This document shows, one piece after another, positions 7,510 through 15,411 of a DNA stretch of 64,000 bases (positions within the stretch are counted from its first letter, which is position 1; every line of letters starts with the position of its first letter). A program made the translations under genes and the position numbers. The DNA is from Azospirillum halopraeferens DSM 3675. GTDB lineage: Bacteria; Pseudomonadota; Alphaproteobacteria; Azospirillales; Azospirillaceae. The stretch spans positions 248,001 to 312,000 of the forward strand of contig NZ_AUCF01000006.1 of NCBI RefSeq assembly GCF_000429625.1, written 5' to 3'. The notes below the pieces were generated by a model. The model worked only from the letters and a program-made list of their open reading frames with translations. It made no database searches and was not told the DNA's origin.

Positions 7510-8136
7510 TCAGGTGCGGCTGGCCGTGGTCAGCAGGCCGCCGATGCCGATGAACGTGGTGCCCGTCACCCGGTTGAACCAGCGTCCGTTGCGCCCCAGC
7601 CAGGGTGCCAGGCGTTGCGCCGCGCCGGCCAGCGCCAGCTCATAGAGGAACTCCACCACCGCGAAGGTGCCCCCCAGCACCAGGAACTGCAGCCAGAACG
7701 GATCCTCGGGGCGCATGAACTGCGGCAGGAAAGCGGCGAAGAAGATCAGCGCCTTGGGGTTGGACACGGCGACCAGGAAGCCCTGGACGAACAGCCGCGC
7801 CACCCCGACCTCCTCCGTCGCCGGAGCCGCGCCATCCTCCGGCACGCGGGGCGGCGGGGCGCGCCACAGCCGGACGCCGAGATAGACGAGGTAGGCGGCA
7901 CCGACCCATTTGGCGATGGTGAACGCCATTTCCGACGCCGCCAGCAGCACGCCCAGGCCGGCCAGCGACGCGGCGACCAGCACCATGAATCCGGTGACGC
8001 CGCCGGCTGCCGTCGCCACCGTCCGCGCGAAGCCGAAGCGCACGCCATGGGTCAGCGACAGCAGACCGTTGGGGCCGGGCGTCAGCGACAGCCCGATGGC
8101 CGCAACCACATAAACCAGCCAGAGATCGACGCTCAC
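7510..8136 (-). CDS. LysE/RhtB family amino-acid exporter
   Basis: A 208-residue inner-membrane protein with about six hydrophobic helices and the LysE/RhtB signature near the N-terminus (LSLTPGPNGLLSLTHGVRFG). 'VSNPKALIFFAAFLPQF' in the second half is also typical. Relatives export lysine, threonine or homoserine lactone; the substrate is unknown here. GTG 8136 is chosen because GGAGGG lies just upstream, the hydrophobic N-terminus follows at once, and a promoter sits at 8166-8194; a much longer open frame upstream lacks coding character. The next gene on this strand, the APH-like kinase, ends the stretch 32 bases away. Confidence 0.88.
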   Translation of the reverse strand: MSVDLWLVYVVAAIGLSLTPGPNGLLSLTHGVRFGFARTVATAAGGVTGFMVLVAASLAGLGVLLAASEMAFTIAKWVGAAYLVYLGVRLWRAPPPRVPEDGAAPATEEVGVARLFVQGFLVAVSNPKALIFFAAFLPQFMRPEDPFWLQFLVLGGTFAVVEFLYELALAGAAQRLAPWLGRNGRWFNRVTGTTFIGIGGLLTTASRT

Positions 8137-8165
8137 CGCACCCTCCACCCGTGTCCGACCGGGCG

Positions 8166-8194
8166 ACTCTAGCGAACGCCGGCAGCGGCGGCAA
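8166..8194 (-). promoter_or_regulatory. predicted promoter of the LysE-type gene
   Basis: On the minus strand, TTGCCG (8189-8194), a 17-base spacer and TAGAGT (8166-8171). Transcription would start about 30 bases before GTG 8136. Confidence 0.55.
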
Positions 8195-8239
8195 ACGGCT
8201 TGCCGGGGGGCGGTGATCCCGCATCGCACAAACCGGCCG

Positions 8240-8268
8240 TTGACAGGGCTTGCAAACGACCCGCATCC
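8240..8268 (+). promoter_or_regulatory. possible promoter of the PEP-carboxylase-like gene
   Basis: TTGACA at 8240-8245 is a perfect -35 hexamer. With a 17-base spacer the -10 would be GCATCC, which is poor. It is placed about 40 bases before ATG 8303, as expected. Confidence 0.4.
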
Positions 8269-8302
8269 TCCCTTTGCTCCACCGCCGCGCGAGGACCCGC
8301 CG

Positions 8303-11300
8303 ATGACCGAGGCCGAGACCAAATCCGCCCGCGGCCGTGACGCCCGCCGGCACCCCTCCCCGGCACCGGCCGCGCCGCCACCGGTGCCGGCCCGGCCCTT
8401 GCCGACCACAGCGCCGCTGCTCGCCCCGGGGGCGGTTCGCTTCCCGGTGCCGGAGGGCTTCGACGCCGCCGACTGCGCCGCCGAGCTGACCGGGTGCCTG
8501 GAACGCTTCGTGCGGGAGAACGAAGAAGACCCCTTCACCAACCCGGTGCTGCATCTGGCGCTGGAGATCAACCGGCGCCTCGCCGCCGGCACCCTCGATT
8601 TCGGCCGGCTGGAGCATCTCGTCCAATACCTGTCGGTGGAGGGTCTGATCGACCGCGCCGACCGCTTCGCCGCCAAGCTGGGCGAGACGGACCCGGAGGT
8701 CAACGCCGCCCGGCTGCGCGCCCTGGTGCGCGGGCTGGCCCGGCCCGACGGGGCGGAGGAGCCGGTGCCCTTCGAGGTGTTCCGCCGGGCGGTGGAGCGC
8801 GAGGTGTTCGGCATCGTCATCACCGCGCACCCCACCTTCAACCTGTCGGGTGAGCTGATGACGGCGCTGGCCTGCCTGGCCACCGGCCGGGACGAGGCGG
8901 GAGCGCCCCTCGACGAGGACCGCCGGACCGCCCTGCTGGCGTCGGTGGTGGAATCGGAACACCGGCCCGATACCGGCATCGACCTGTCGCGCGAACACCG
9001 CTTGTCGCTGCTGGCCCTGGAAACCATCGGCAAGGCGCTGCGCCGCCTGTACGGCATCATCTTCGATGTGGCCGCGGAGATCTGGCCCGACCGTTGGTCG
9101 GAACTCACACCCGCCCTGCTGACGGTGGCGAGCTGGGTCGGCTACGACATCGACGGCCGCTCCGACATCAAGTGGACGGACACGCTGCACAAGCGCCTGA
9201 AGGTGCAGGCGCTGCAACTGCGCCATTACCTGGCGGAGGTGCAGGCGGTGCGGGCCGCCGCGCCGGCCGACGAGGAGCTGCGCCACACCCTGGAGCAGAT
9301 CGAATCCCGTCTCGTCCTGGCCAACCACGAAGTCACCGACGAGTTGCAGGTCTTCGCCGGGCACGACCCGACGCGGGCCGACGCCTACCGCCACATCCGC
9401 CGCATCGCCCGGCGCATGCACGAGGACCACGCGTTCCGCCTGGTGCACGCCGGCGCCCTGATCGAGCGGGTGAACCGGGCGATCCGCCTGCTGGGCGGGC
9501 GCGGCCCGGAGGCGACGGCGTGCGTGGCGCGCCTGTGCGTGCTGCGGGCGGAGATGGCAAACTATGGCCTGGGGCTGGCGCACACTCATGTGCGCATCAA
9601 CTCCACCCAATTGCACAACGCCATCCGCAAGGCGGTGGGGCTGCAATCGTCACCCGACGACCCGCGCTACCGCCAGTCCTACCTCACCGCCCTGTCGCAG
9701 CTTCTCGACAAGGTGGAGCCGGCGACCATCAATTTCGGCTCCCTGATCGTCGAGCGCACCTCCGCCAAGCGCCTGTTCATGGTGGTGGCGCAGATGCTGA
9801 CGTACGCCGACGCCACGAAGCCCGTGCGCTTCCTGATCGCCGAGACGGAAACCGCCTTCACGGTGCTGACGGCGCTGTACTACGCCCGGCTGTTCGGCAT
9901 CGAGGACCGGCTGGACATCTCCCCCCTGTTCGAGACGGAACGGGCGCTGGAACTGGGCAGCCGCGTCATCGACGCCCTGCTCGACAACCCGCACTTCAAG
10001 GCGTACGTGCAGAAGCGCGGCCGGCTGTGCATCCAGACCGGCTATTCCGACGCCGGGCGCTACCTCGGCCAGGCGCCGGCCGCCGCCTCCATCGAGCGGC
10101 TGCGCAACCGCATCGCCCGCCTGTTCGCCCGCCACGGGCTGAAGGACGTGCAACTCGTCATCTTCGACACCCACGGCGAATCCATCGGCCGCGGCGCCCA
10201 TCCCGGCCGCTTCGACGAGCGGCTGTCCTACACCGCTCCGCCCGCCTGGCTTCAGGCGCTGGACGATCAGGGCGTGGCGTTCAAGCAGGAGACCAGTTTT
10301 CAGGGCGGCGACGGGTTCCTGTACTTCACCACCGAGGCAACGGCCTTCGCCGTGGTCACCCGCATCGTCGAATACATGCTGGGCCGCCGCGACGGCGGCC
10401 GCGACGACCCGTTCTACGCCGAGAACGACTACATCACCGAGTTCTTCACGACGGTGAAGGAGTTCCAGGTGTCCCTGGTGGAGGACCCGAACTACGCCGT
10501 CCTGGTGTCCGCCTTCGGCGCGAACCTGCTGTACCCGTCGGGCAGCCGCGCCTTCAAACGGCAATACGACGGTGCGGCGGAGAACATCGACCAGCAGTCG
10601 GTGTCGCAGATCCGGGCGATTCCCCACAACGCCATCCTTCAGCAACTGGGGCTGCCGGCCAACACCCTGGGCGGCGTGGGGGCGGCCATCGACAAGGACC
10701 CCGAGCATTTCGCCGCCCTGTACGCCCGTTCCCGCCGCTTCCGGGAACTGATGGGGGTGGTGGAGTACGGCTTCGGCATCGCCGACCCTGCGGCGCTGAA
10801 AGCGTACGTCGACACGCTCGACCCCGGCCTGTGGCTGACGCTGGCGGCCCGCGCCGGCGACCGCGTGCGGGCGGAGGAGATGCGCCGGCTCGCCGGACAC
10901 CTGGAGGACAACCCAACCCACCAGCGCCAGTCGCGCATCTACCGCAAGCTGTTCCGGGACTACACGATCCTGCGCGACGGGCTGGAGCGCACGGGCCCCG
11001 GCTGCGCGGCGCTGGTGAGTGAGCGCACGCGCACCGGCATGCGCCTGCTGCACGCCGTGCGCCTGGCGCTGATCCACGAGGTCTTCCGGCTCGCCACCCA
11101 CATCCCCGACTTTTCCAGCCAGCACCAGACGACGCGAGACCGGGTGATCAACCGCATCCTGCACCTGGACGTCGCCACCGCCGTGGAGCAGCTCCAGGTC
11201 ATCTTTCCCGCCACCACCGATCTGGCGCTGGAAGACACCGACTTCGGCGCACCGGCCACCTATGTCAGCGACGAGAGCCAGGACTATCGTCAGGAGAACG

Positions 11301-11389
11301 AACGGATCTTCCGCCCGATGACCGGGCTGGCCGACCTGATCCTGCGCACCGGGTCGGCCATCACCCAGCGCATCGGCTTCTTCGGGTAG
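8303..11389 (+). CDS. divergent phosphoenolpyruvate carboxylase homologue
   Basis: A 1028-residue cytoplasmic protein that aligns along its length with PEP carboxylase, the enzyme making oxaloacetate from PEP and bicarbonate. Landmarks in order are 'VITAHPTFNLSGELM' (canonical TAHPTE region), 'WVGYDIDGRSDIKW', 'IQTGYSDAGRYLG' (canonical GYSDSxKDAG), 'FDTHGESIGRGAHPGR' (canonical FHGRGGxxGRGG), 'ETSFQGGDGFLYF' (canonical VTEQGE) and 'IRAIPHNAIL'. The motifs keep position but differ at residues that bind substrate in E. coli and maize enzymes, and the C-terminus runs past the usual RNTG end. A Pro/Ala-rich N-terminal tail of about 50 residues precedes the fold. ATG 8303 follows a GAGGA ribosome site. 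Carboxylase activity is not assured. Confidence 0.7.
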   Translation: MTEAETKSARGRDARRHPSPAPAAPPPVPARPLPTTAPLLAPGAVRFPVPEGFDAADCAAELTGCLERFVRENEEDPFTNPVLHLALEINRRLAAGTLDFGRLEHLVQYLSVEGLIDRADRFAAKLGETDPEVNAARLRALVRGLARPDGAEEPVPFEVFRRAVEREVFGIVITAHPTFNLSGELMTALACLATGRDEAGAPLDEDRRTALLASVVESEHRPDTGIDLSREHRLSLLALETIGKALRRLYGIIFDVAAEIWPDRWSELTPALLTVASWVGYDIDGRSDIKWTDTLHKRLKVQALQLRHYLAEVQAVRAAAPADEELRHTLEQIESRLVLANHEVTDELQVFAGHDPTRADAYRHIRRIARRMHEDHAFRLVHAGALIERVNRAIRLLGGRGPEATACVARLCVLRAEMANYGLGLAHTHVRINSTQLHNAIRKAVGLQSSPDDPRYRQSYLTALSQLLDKVEPATINFGSLIVERTSAKRLFMVVAQMLTYADATKPVRFLIAETETAFTVLTALYYARLFGIEDRLDISPLFETERALELGSRVIDALLDNPHFKAYVQKRGRLCIQTGYSDAGRYLGQAPAAASIERLRNRIARLFARHGLKDVQLVIFDTHGESIGRGAHPGRFDERLSYTAPPAWLQALDDQGVAFKQETSFQGGDGFLYFTTEATAFAVVTRIVEYMLGRRDGGRDDPFYAENDYITEFFTTVKEFQVSLVEDPNYAVLVSAFGANLLYPSGSRAFKRQYDGAAENIDQQSVSQIRAIPHNAILQQLGLPANTLGGVGAAIDKDPEHFAALYARSRRFRELMGVVEYGFGIADPAALKAYVDTLDPGLWLTLAARAGDRVRAEEMRRLAGHLEDNPTHQRQSRIYRKLFRDYTILRDGLERTGPGCAALVSERTRTGMRLLHAVRLALIHEVFRLATHIPDFSSQHQTTRDRVINRILHLDVATAVEQLQVIFPATTDLALEDTDFGAPATYVSDESQDYRQENERIFRPMTGLADLILRTGSAITQRIGFFG

Positions 11390-11547
11390 GACGGTGGAAC
11401 ATTGAAGGGTTAGTGCGTTCCGCCCGATTGCGCAGACGCCGGAAGCGCCCAATATTATCAAGGGTATTGAAACCTTTCGGGTGCATGCTTGTCGTGTGGG
11501 GCGGCCGCGGTCGCGCAGGCCGTTCCAAGGGGAAAGGAGTGCCGGCC

Positions 11548-12108
11548 GTGAGCCGTCGTCGATTGGCCGTTTCGGTGCTGCTGGGAACGGGGCTGGCGGT
11601 GGCCGGCGCCGCGCTGCCGGTCGCCGCGCAGACGACCGACGCCGCCGCGGGCGAGCGGCCGCGGTGGATGCTGGGGGCCCTGCCGCAGACGGTGCTTCCC
11701 CCGGACAGGGCCGACCGGCTGGGCGACCTGCACGACAAGTTCCGCATGGGCGGCGCGCTCGTCCCCTGGATGGAGCCCTACGCCACCCTTAAGCCCTGGG
11801 TCACCACCGAGCCGGCCCCCGACGGCCGTCTGGCCGGCACGGGCGGTCTGTTGCTGGATGTCCCCCTCGGGTCTTTCACCTTCACCCCCAGCATCGGTGC
11901 CGGATACGTTCCCCTGTCCCCGGCCGAGTCCCGCGGCAATCTGGAAATCCGGTCGCAGATCGAACTGGGCTACGAGTTCTCCAACGACGCGCGGCTGGCG
12001 CTGGGCTACAGCCGCATCACCGGCTCCGGCAACCGTGCCGAGGACCGGGTGAGCGACAATGTCTTCAGCTTCACCTTCCGTCTGCCCTTCGGGTCCCTCG
12101 TCCCATAA
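11548..12108 (+). CDS. exported probable outer-membrane beta-barrel protein
   Basis: A 186-residue protein with a Sec signal peptide (VSRRRLAVSVLLGTGLAVAG, cleavage probably after 'PVAAQ'). The mature part alternates hydrophobic and polar residues and ends with an aromatic-rich strand (FSFTFRLPFGSLVP), as in outer-membrane barrels. 'LGYEFSNDARLALGYSRITG' is reminiscent of the lipid A deacylase (PagL/acyloxyacyl hydrolase-like) C-terminal region, but the catalytic His-x-Ser pattern is not clear (SRIT instead). GTG 11548 follows AAAGGAG at good spacing. It lies alone between the PEP-carboxylase homologue and the FlaF-like gene. The barrel call is an inference and no enzymatic role can be supported. 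Confidence 0.6.
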   Translation: MSRRRLAVSVLLGTGLAVAGAALPVAAQTTDAAAGERPRWMLGALPQTVLPPDRADRLGDLHDKFRMGGALVPWMEPYATLKPWVTTEPAPDGRLAGTGGLLLDVPLGSFTFTPSIGAGYVPLSPAESRGNLEIRSQIELGYEFSNDARLALGYSRITGSGNRAEDRVSDNVFSFTFRLPFGSLVP

Positions 12109-12244
12109 TGTTCACGCTGCCCCCATTTTGTCCTTAACCCTATTTTAAGAGGGTGGCGGTCTAGTGCTTGCCGGACAACTGCGCGAATCCCGCCGGGGCG
12201 GTCCCCGAGGGTCCGACGCACCGCCACGAGCAAGGGGCAGCACC

Positions 12245-12760
12245 ATGGCCAAGCGCAAGATCGCCACCGCCGAGACCATCGACACCACGGCCACCGAATC
12301 GGGTGCCGACGCCATCCTGCGCAGCAACTTCTCGACGCCCGAACAGGACTCCCTATCGCTGATGCAGGCGGCGACCCTGCTGATCGAGGCCGACAGCCCG
12401 GCCAAGGTCAATCTGGCGCTCGACCACAATCTGAAGCTCTGGGTCGCGATCAAGACCGTGGTGCAGAGCGAGGGCGTGGCCCTGCCGCAGGAGGTGCGCG
12501 ACAACCTCACCCACCTCGCCCAATACGTGTCGGCCACCACCATGGAGGCGGGTACGGGCGAGATCGAGGCGGCGAAGCTGATCGCGCTGGCGCGCATCAA
12601 CATGCACATCGCGGAAGGGCTGCTGCGCGGCGAGCAGACCCGCATGATCCAGGAGCGCGCCTACGAGCTGTGGGAGAAGGACGGCCGTCCCGCCGGCCGG
12701 GAAATGGACCATTGGCTGGCCGCCGAAGCCGAGATCAAGGCAATGCTGCACTTCCGCTGA
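12245..12760 (+). CDS. FlaF-family protein with C-terminal DUF2934-like segment
   Basis: A 171-residue soluble protein. Residues about 35-130 match the FlaF family, regulators of flagellin synthesis in alphaproteobacteria: 'AATLLIEADSPAKVNLALDHN', then LWVAIKT, 'LPQEVRDNLTHLAQYV' and 'ALARINMHIAEGLL'. The C-terminal segment 'ERAYELWEKDGRPAGREMDH' is typical of DUF2934, a short helical module usually found on its own. ATG 12245 follows CAAGGGG. No flagellar gene is adjacent, and fljK/flbT, the usual companions of flaF, are not in the window. A flagellin-regulatory role is therefore possible but not shown; the protein may be a FlaF paralogue recruited elsewhere. Confidence 0.7.
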   Translation: MAKRKIATAETIDTTATESGADAILRSNFSTPEQDSLSLMQAATLLIEADSPAKVNLALDHNLKLWVAIKTVVQSEGVALPQEVRDNLTHLAQYVSATTMEAGTGEIEAAKLIALARINMHIAEGLLRGEQTRMIQERAYELWEKDGRPAGREMDHWLAAEAEIKAMLHFR

Positions 12761-12793
12761 CCCCCGGGGGCATTCCGCCCCGGCATGGCGCAT

Positions 12794-12817
12794 CCGCGTC
12801 ACCCTGCGGTGACGCGG
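12794..12817. terminator. 10-bp perfect hairpin between the FlaF-like and DMT genes
   Basis: CCGCGTCACC, loop CTGC, GGTGACGCGG. There is no T-run. It lies 33 bases after the FlaF-like stop and 27 bases before the GTG of the transporter gene, so it may terminate the first or shield the second. It argues against the earlier ATG at 12785 as the transporter start. Confidence 0.55.
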
Positions 12818-12844
12818 GCGTGTGCGTCTGCTAACGTCCGGCGC

Positions 12845-13774
12845 GTGACCGCCTCGACGCCCCCCTTTCGCAGAACGGACAACGCATCGCTCGGCATCCT
12901 GATGATGCTGGTGTCGGTGTTCCTGTTCTCCATTCTCAACGTGCTGGTGAAGACGCTGTCGGACACCTATCCGGTGACCGAGATCAGCTTCTTCCGCAAC
13001 GCTTTCGCCCTGGTTCCCGTGGTCGTGGCGGTGGCCGTGCAGGGCGGCGCCGCAACCCTGCGCACGGCACGGCCGCTGGGCCACGTCTGGCGTTCGGCCA
13101 TCGGGCTGTGCGCGATGATGCTGATGTTCTGGTCCTTCGCACTGCTGCCGCTGGCCGACGCGATCGCACTGAACTTCACCACGCCGCTGATCCTGACCGC
13201 GCTGTCCGTGCCCCTGCTGGGCGAGAAGGTCGGCGTCCACCGCTGGAGCGCCGTCGCTGTCGGCTTCGTCGGGGTTCTGGTCATCGTCCGCCCCACCGGC
13301 GCGGTCCTGGAACTGGGGGCCGCGGTCGCCATCGCCGCCGCCTTCTGCCAATCCCTGGCCATGGTGGCGATCCGCCAGTTGAGCCGGTCGGAGCCGCCCA
13401 ACACCATCGTCTTCTACTTCACCGTCCTCACCACCCTGATGTCCGCCTGCACCCTGCCCTTCGCCTGGGTGACGCCGACGCCCGGGGATTTCATGCTGCT
13501 GGCCCTGACCGGGCTGGTGGGGGGCATGGCCCAACTCTTTCTGACGCGGGCCTATTCGCTGGCCCAGGCGGCAACGGTGGCGCCCTTCAACTACACCTCC
13601 CTGCTGTGGGCGGTGCTGTTCGGTTGGCTGCTGTGGGGGGAATTGCCGGAGGTCTCGGCCGTGATCGGCGCCGGCATCGTGGCCCTGAGCGGCCTCTACA
13701 TCCTGCAGCGCGAGACGCGCCGCCGCTCCGATGTGGTGACCGGCGGGCGGTCGACCATGACGGGAAATGATTGA
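12845..13774 (+). CDS. EamA/DMT superfamily transporter
   Basis: An inner-membrane protein of about 309 residues with ten hydrophobic helices arranged as two five-helix EamA repeats. The first ends around 'LTALSVPLLGEKVGVHRWSA', the second around 'LLWAVLFGWLLWGELPEV', each with the characteristic Glu-containing 'GE' turn. Such drug/metabolite transporters move amino acids, nucleobases, S-adenosylmethionine or other small molecules; the substrate is not evident. The start is GTG 12845; the earlier ATG 12785 lies upstream of a strong hairpin and would add a non-hydrophobic tail. It is convergent with gloA, separated by a strong bidirectional terminator. Confidence 0.85.
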   Translation: MTASTPPFRRTDNASLGILMMLVSVFLFSILNVLVKTLSDTYPVTEISFFRNAFALVPVVVAVAVQGGAATLRTARPLGHVWRSAIGLCAMMLMFWSFALLPLADAIALNFTTPLILTALSVPLLGEKVGVHRWSAVAVGFVGVLVIVRPTGAVLELGAAVAIAAAFCQSLAMVAIRQLSRSEPPNTIVFYFTVLTTLMSACTLPFAWVTPTPGDFMLLALTGLVGGMAQLFLTRAYSLAQAATVAPFNYTSLLWAVLFGWLLWGELPEVSAVIGAGIVALSGLYILQRETRRRSDVVTGGRSTMTGND

Positions 13775-13775
13775 T

Positions 13776-13810
13776 GCCGGGTTCGGTACGTCTTGACGTC
13801 CGAACCCGGC
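13776..13810. terminator. bidirectional terminator between the DMT transporter and gloA
   Basis: An 11-bp perfect outer stem (GCCGGGTTCGG with CCGAACCCGGC) encloses an inner ACGTC/GACGT stem around TT, with one bulged T. It begins one base after the transporter stop and lies nine bases beyond the gloA stop on the other strand. Confidence 0.85.
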
Positions 13811-13819
13811 TTCGGAGGT

Positions 13820-14227
13820 TTACGCCCGCTCGATCAGCTCGACCTTGTAGCCGTCAGGATCCTCGATGAAGGCGATGACGGTGGAGCCGTGCTTCATCGG
13901 GCCGGGCGGACGGGGGATCTTCACGCCTTCGGCGGCCAGTTGCTCGCAGGTCTTGTAAATGTCCGGCACGCCGATGGCGATGTGGCCATAGGCGGTGCCG
14001 ATATCGTAGGGCTCCTTCTGGTCCCAGTTGTGGGTCAGTTCCAGAACCGTGGTGTCCGACTCCTCGCCGTAGCCGACGAACGCCAGGGTGAAGCGGCCGC
14101 CCTCATAGTCGGACTTGCGCAGCAGCTTCATGCCCAGCAGGCGGGTGTAGAAGTCCAGCGACTTGTCCAGGTCCAGGACCCGCAGCATGGTGTGCAGCAT
14201 CCGGAACTGTCCGGTTTCGGTGCTCAT
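13820..14227 (-). CDS. gloA: lactoylglutathione lyase (glyoxalase I)
   Basis: A 135-residue metalloenzyme of the VOC fold that isomerises the glutathione hemithioacetal of methylglyoxal to S-lactoylglutathione. Family segments are 'HTMLRVLDLDKSLDFYTRLL' with a metal-ligand His, 'VLELTHNWD' with a metal-ligand Glu, 'YGHIAIGVPDI' with the second His, and 'AFIEDPDGYKVELIE' with the second Glu. All four usual metal ligands are visible, and the length is typical. Its ATG (14227) overlaps the lpxB stop in an ATGA, so it ends the lipid A operon and is probably translationally coupled to it. AAGGAGG also precedes the start. A strong terminator follows. Confidence 0.95.
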   Translation of the reverse strand: MSTETGQFRMLHTMLRVLDLDKSLDFYTRLLGMKLLRKSDYEGGRFTLAFVGYGEESDTTVLELTHNWDQKEPYDIGTAYGHIAIGVPDIYKTCEQLAAEGVKIPRPPGPMKHGSTVIAFIEDPDGYKVELIERA

Positions 14228-15411
14228 TCTCTGCCTCCTTGCATCTTCATCTTGTGTCGTTCGATGACGTCGAGGACGACGCGGGCAGCACGCTCGCTGG
14301 GTGGCGTTCCGCCGCGCCCGAGCCAGCGCGCCACCTCCGCCACCCCTTCCACCTGCTCCCGCCGCGCCGCCGGATCGTCCAGCAGGCGGCCCAGCGCCGC
14401 CGCCAGGCGATCGGGCCGGCAGTCCCCTTGCAGCAGCTCGGGCACCAGCATGCGGTCGAGCATCAGGTTGACCAGGTTCACGTACTTCACCTTGATCAGG
14501 CGGCGGTACACCGCCACAGTGAGCGGGTTCAGGCGGTAGGCAATGACCGCCGGCAGGCCGGCCAGCGCCAGTTCCAGGGCCACCGTGCCCGACGCCGCAA
14601 GCGCCGCCTCGGCAGCGGCGAAGGCATCGTGCTTCTCCGCTTCGCCCTCCACCACAATGGTGCGCAGCGGCCAGCCGGCAACCTCGTCCCTCACATGTTC
14701 GCGCACGGTGGCCACCGTCGGCACCACCGCCATCAGGGTCGGATGGGCGGGCCACAGCCGCTCCAGCGTGGCGCGGAAGTCGGGCAGCAGGCGCCGGACC
14801 TCGCCGCGCCGGCTGCCGGGCAGCACCGCCACGACGCGGGCGTCCGGCGCGATGCCGTGGCGGGCGCGGAAGGCGGCGCCATCCCCCGCCCCCGCGCCGC
14901 TCTCGACCACCGAATGGCCCACGAAGGTGCAGGGCAGGCCCTCGCGCTCGAAATAGGGCGGTTCGAAGGGCAGGATCGCCAGCAGATGGTCGTAGATGGC
15001 CGCATACTTCGCCGCCCGCTTCGGCTTCCACGCCCACACCGTGGGGGCGACGTAGTGGATCAGCGCGATGTCCGGGGCGGCGGCCCGCACCCGTTTGGCG
15101 ACGCGGACGGTGAAGCCCGGCGAATCGATGCTGACCAGCACGTCCGGCCGCAGGCGCAGCACCTCGGCGGTGGTCTGGTTGAGACGGCGGATGAGGTTGG
15201 GAAGCTGCGGCAGCAATTCCACCACGCCGAACAGCGCCAGCTCCGCCTGCGGCACCAGGGAGTCGAGCCCTTCCGCCGCCATGCGCTCGCCGCCGATCCC
15301 GGCGAAGCGGACGTTGCCTCCGGTCAGGCGCTTCAGGGCGGCCATCAACCGCGCCCCCAGCGCGTCGCCCGACGGCTCCCCGGCGATCAGGAAAACCAGC
15401 GGCGCCGTCAT
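14224..15411 (-). CDS. lpxB: lipid-A-disaccharide synthase
   Basis: A 395-residue peripheral membrane glycosyltransferase (GT19) that joins UDP-2,3-diacylglucosamine and lipid X into the lipid A disaccharide. It begins 'PLVFLIAGEPSGDALGARLM', which contains the invariant GExSGD motif, and carries 'YVAPTVWAWKPKRAAKY', 'LPFEPPYFEREGLPCTFVGH' and 'VAVLPGSRRGEVRRLLP', all standard for LpxB. The ATG at 15411 overlaps the lpxI stop (ATGA), and its own stop overlaps gloA the same way. Length and order agree with the alphaproteobacterial lpxA-lpxI-lpxB arrangement. Confidence 0.97.
   Translation of the reverse strand: MTAPLVFLIAGEPSGDALGARLMAALKRLTGGNVRFAGIGGERMAAEGLDSLVPQAELALFGVVELLPQLPNLIRRLNQTTAEVLRLRPDVLVSIDSPGFTVRVAKRVRAAAPDIALIHYVAPTVWAWKPKRAAKYAAIYDHLLAILPFEPPYFEREGLPCTFVGHSVVESGAGAGDGAAFRARHGIAPDARVVAVLPGSRRGEVRRLLPDFRATLERLWPAHPTLMAVVPTVATVREHVRDEVAGWPLRTIVVEGEAEKHDAFAAAEAALAASGTVALELALAGLPAVIAYRLNPLTVAVYRRLIKVKYVNLVNLMLDRMLVPELLQGDCRPDRLAAALGRLLDDPAARREQVEGVAEVARWLGRGGTPPSERAARVVLDVIERHKMKMQGGRE

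Noticed and set aside
12785-12844. ATG 12785 as the start of the DMT transporter
   Set aside because: A 10-bp perfect hairpin lies just after it and the encoded extension is not hydrophobic; GTG 12845 is more likely.
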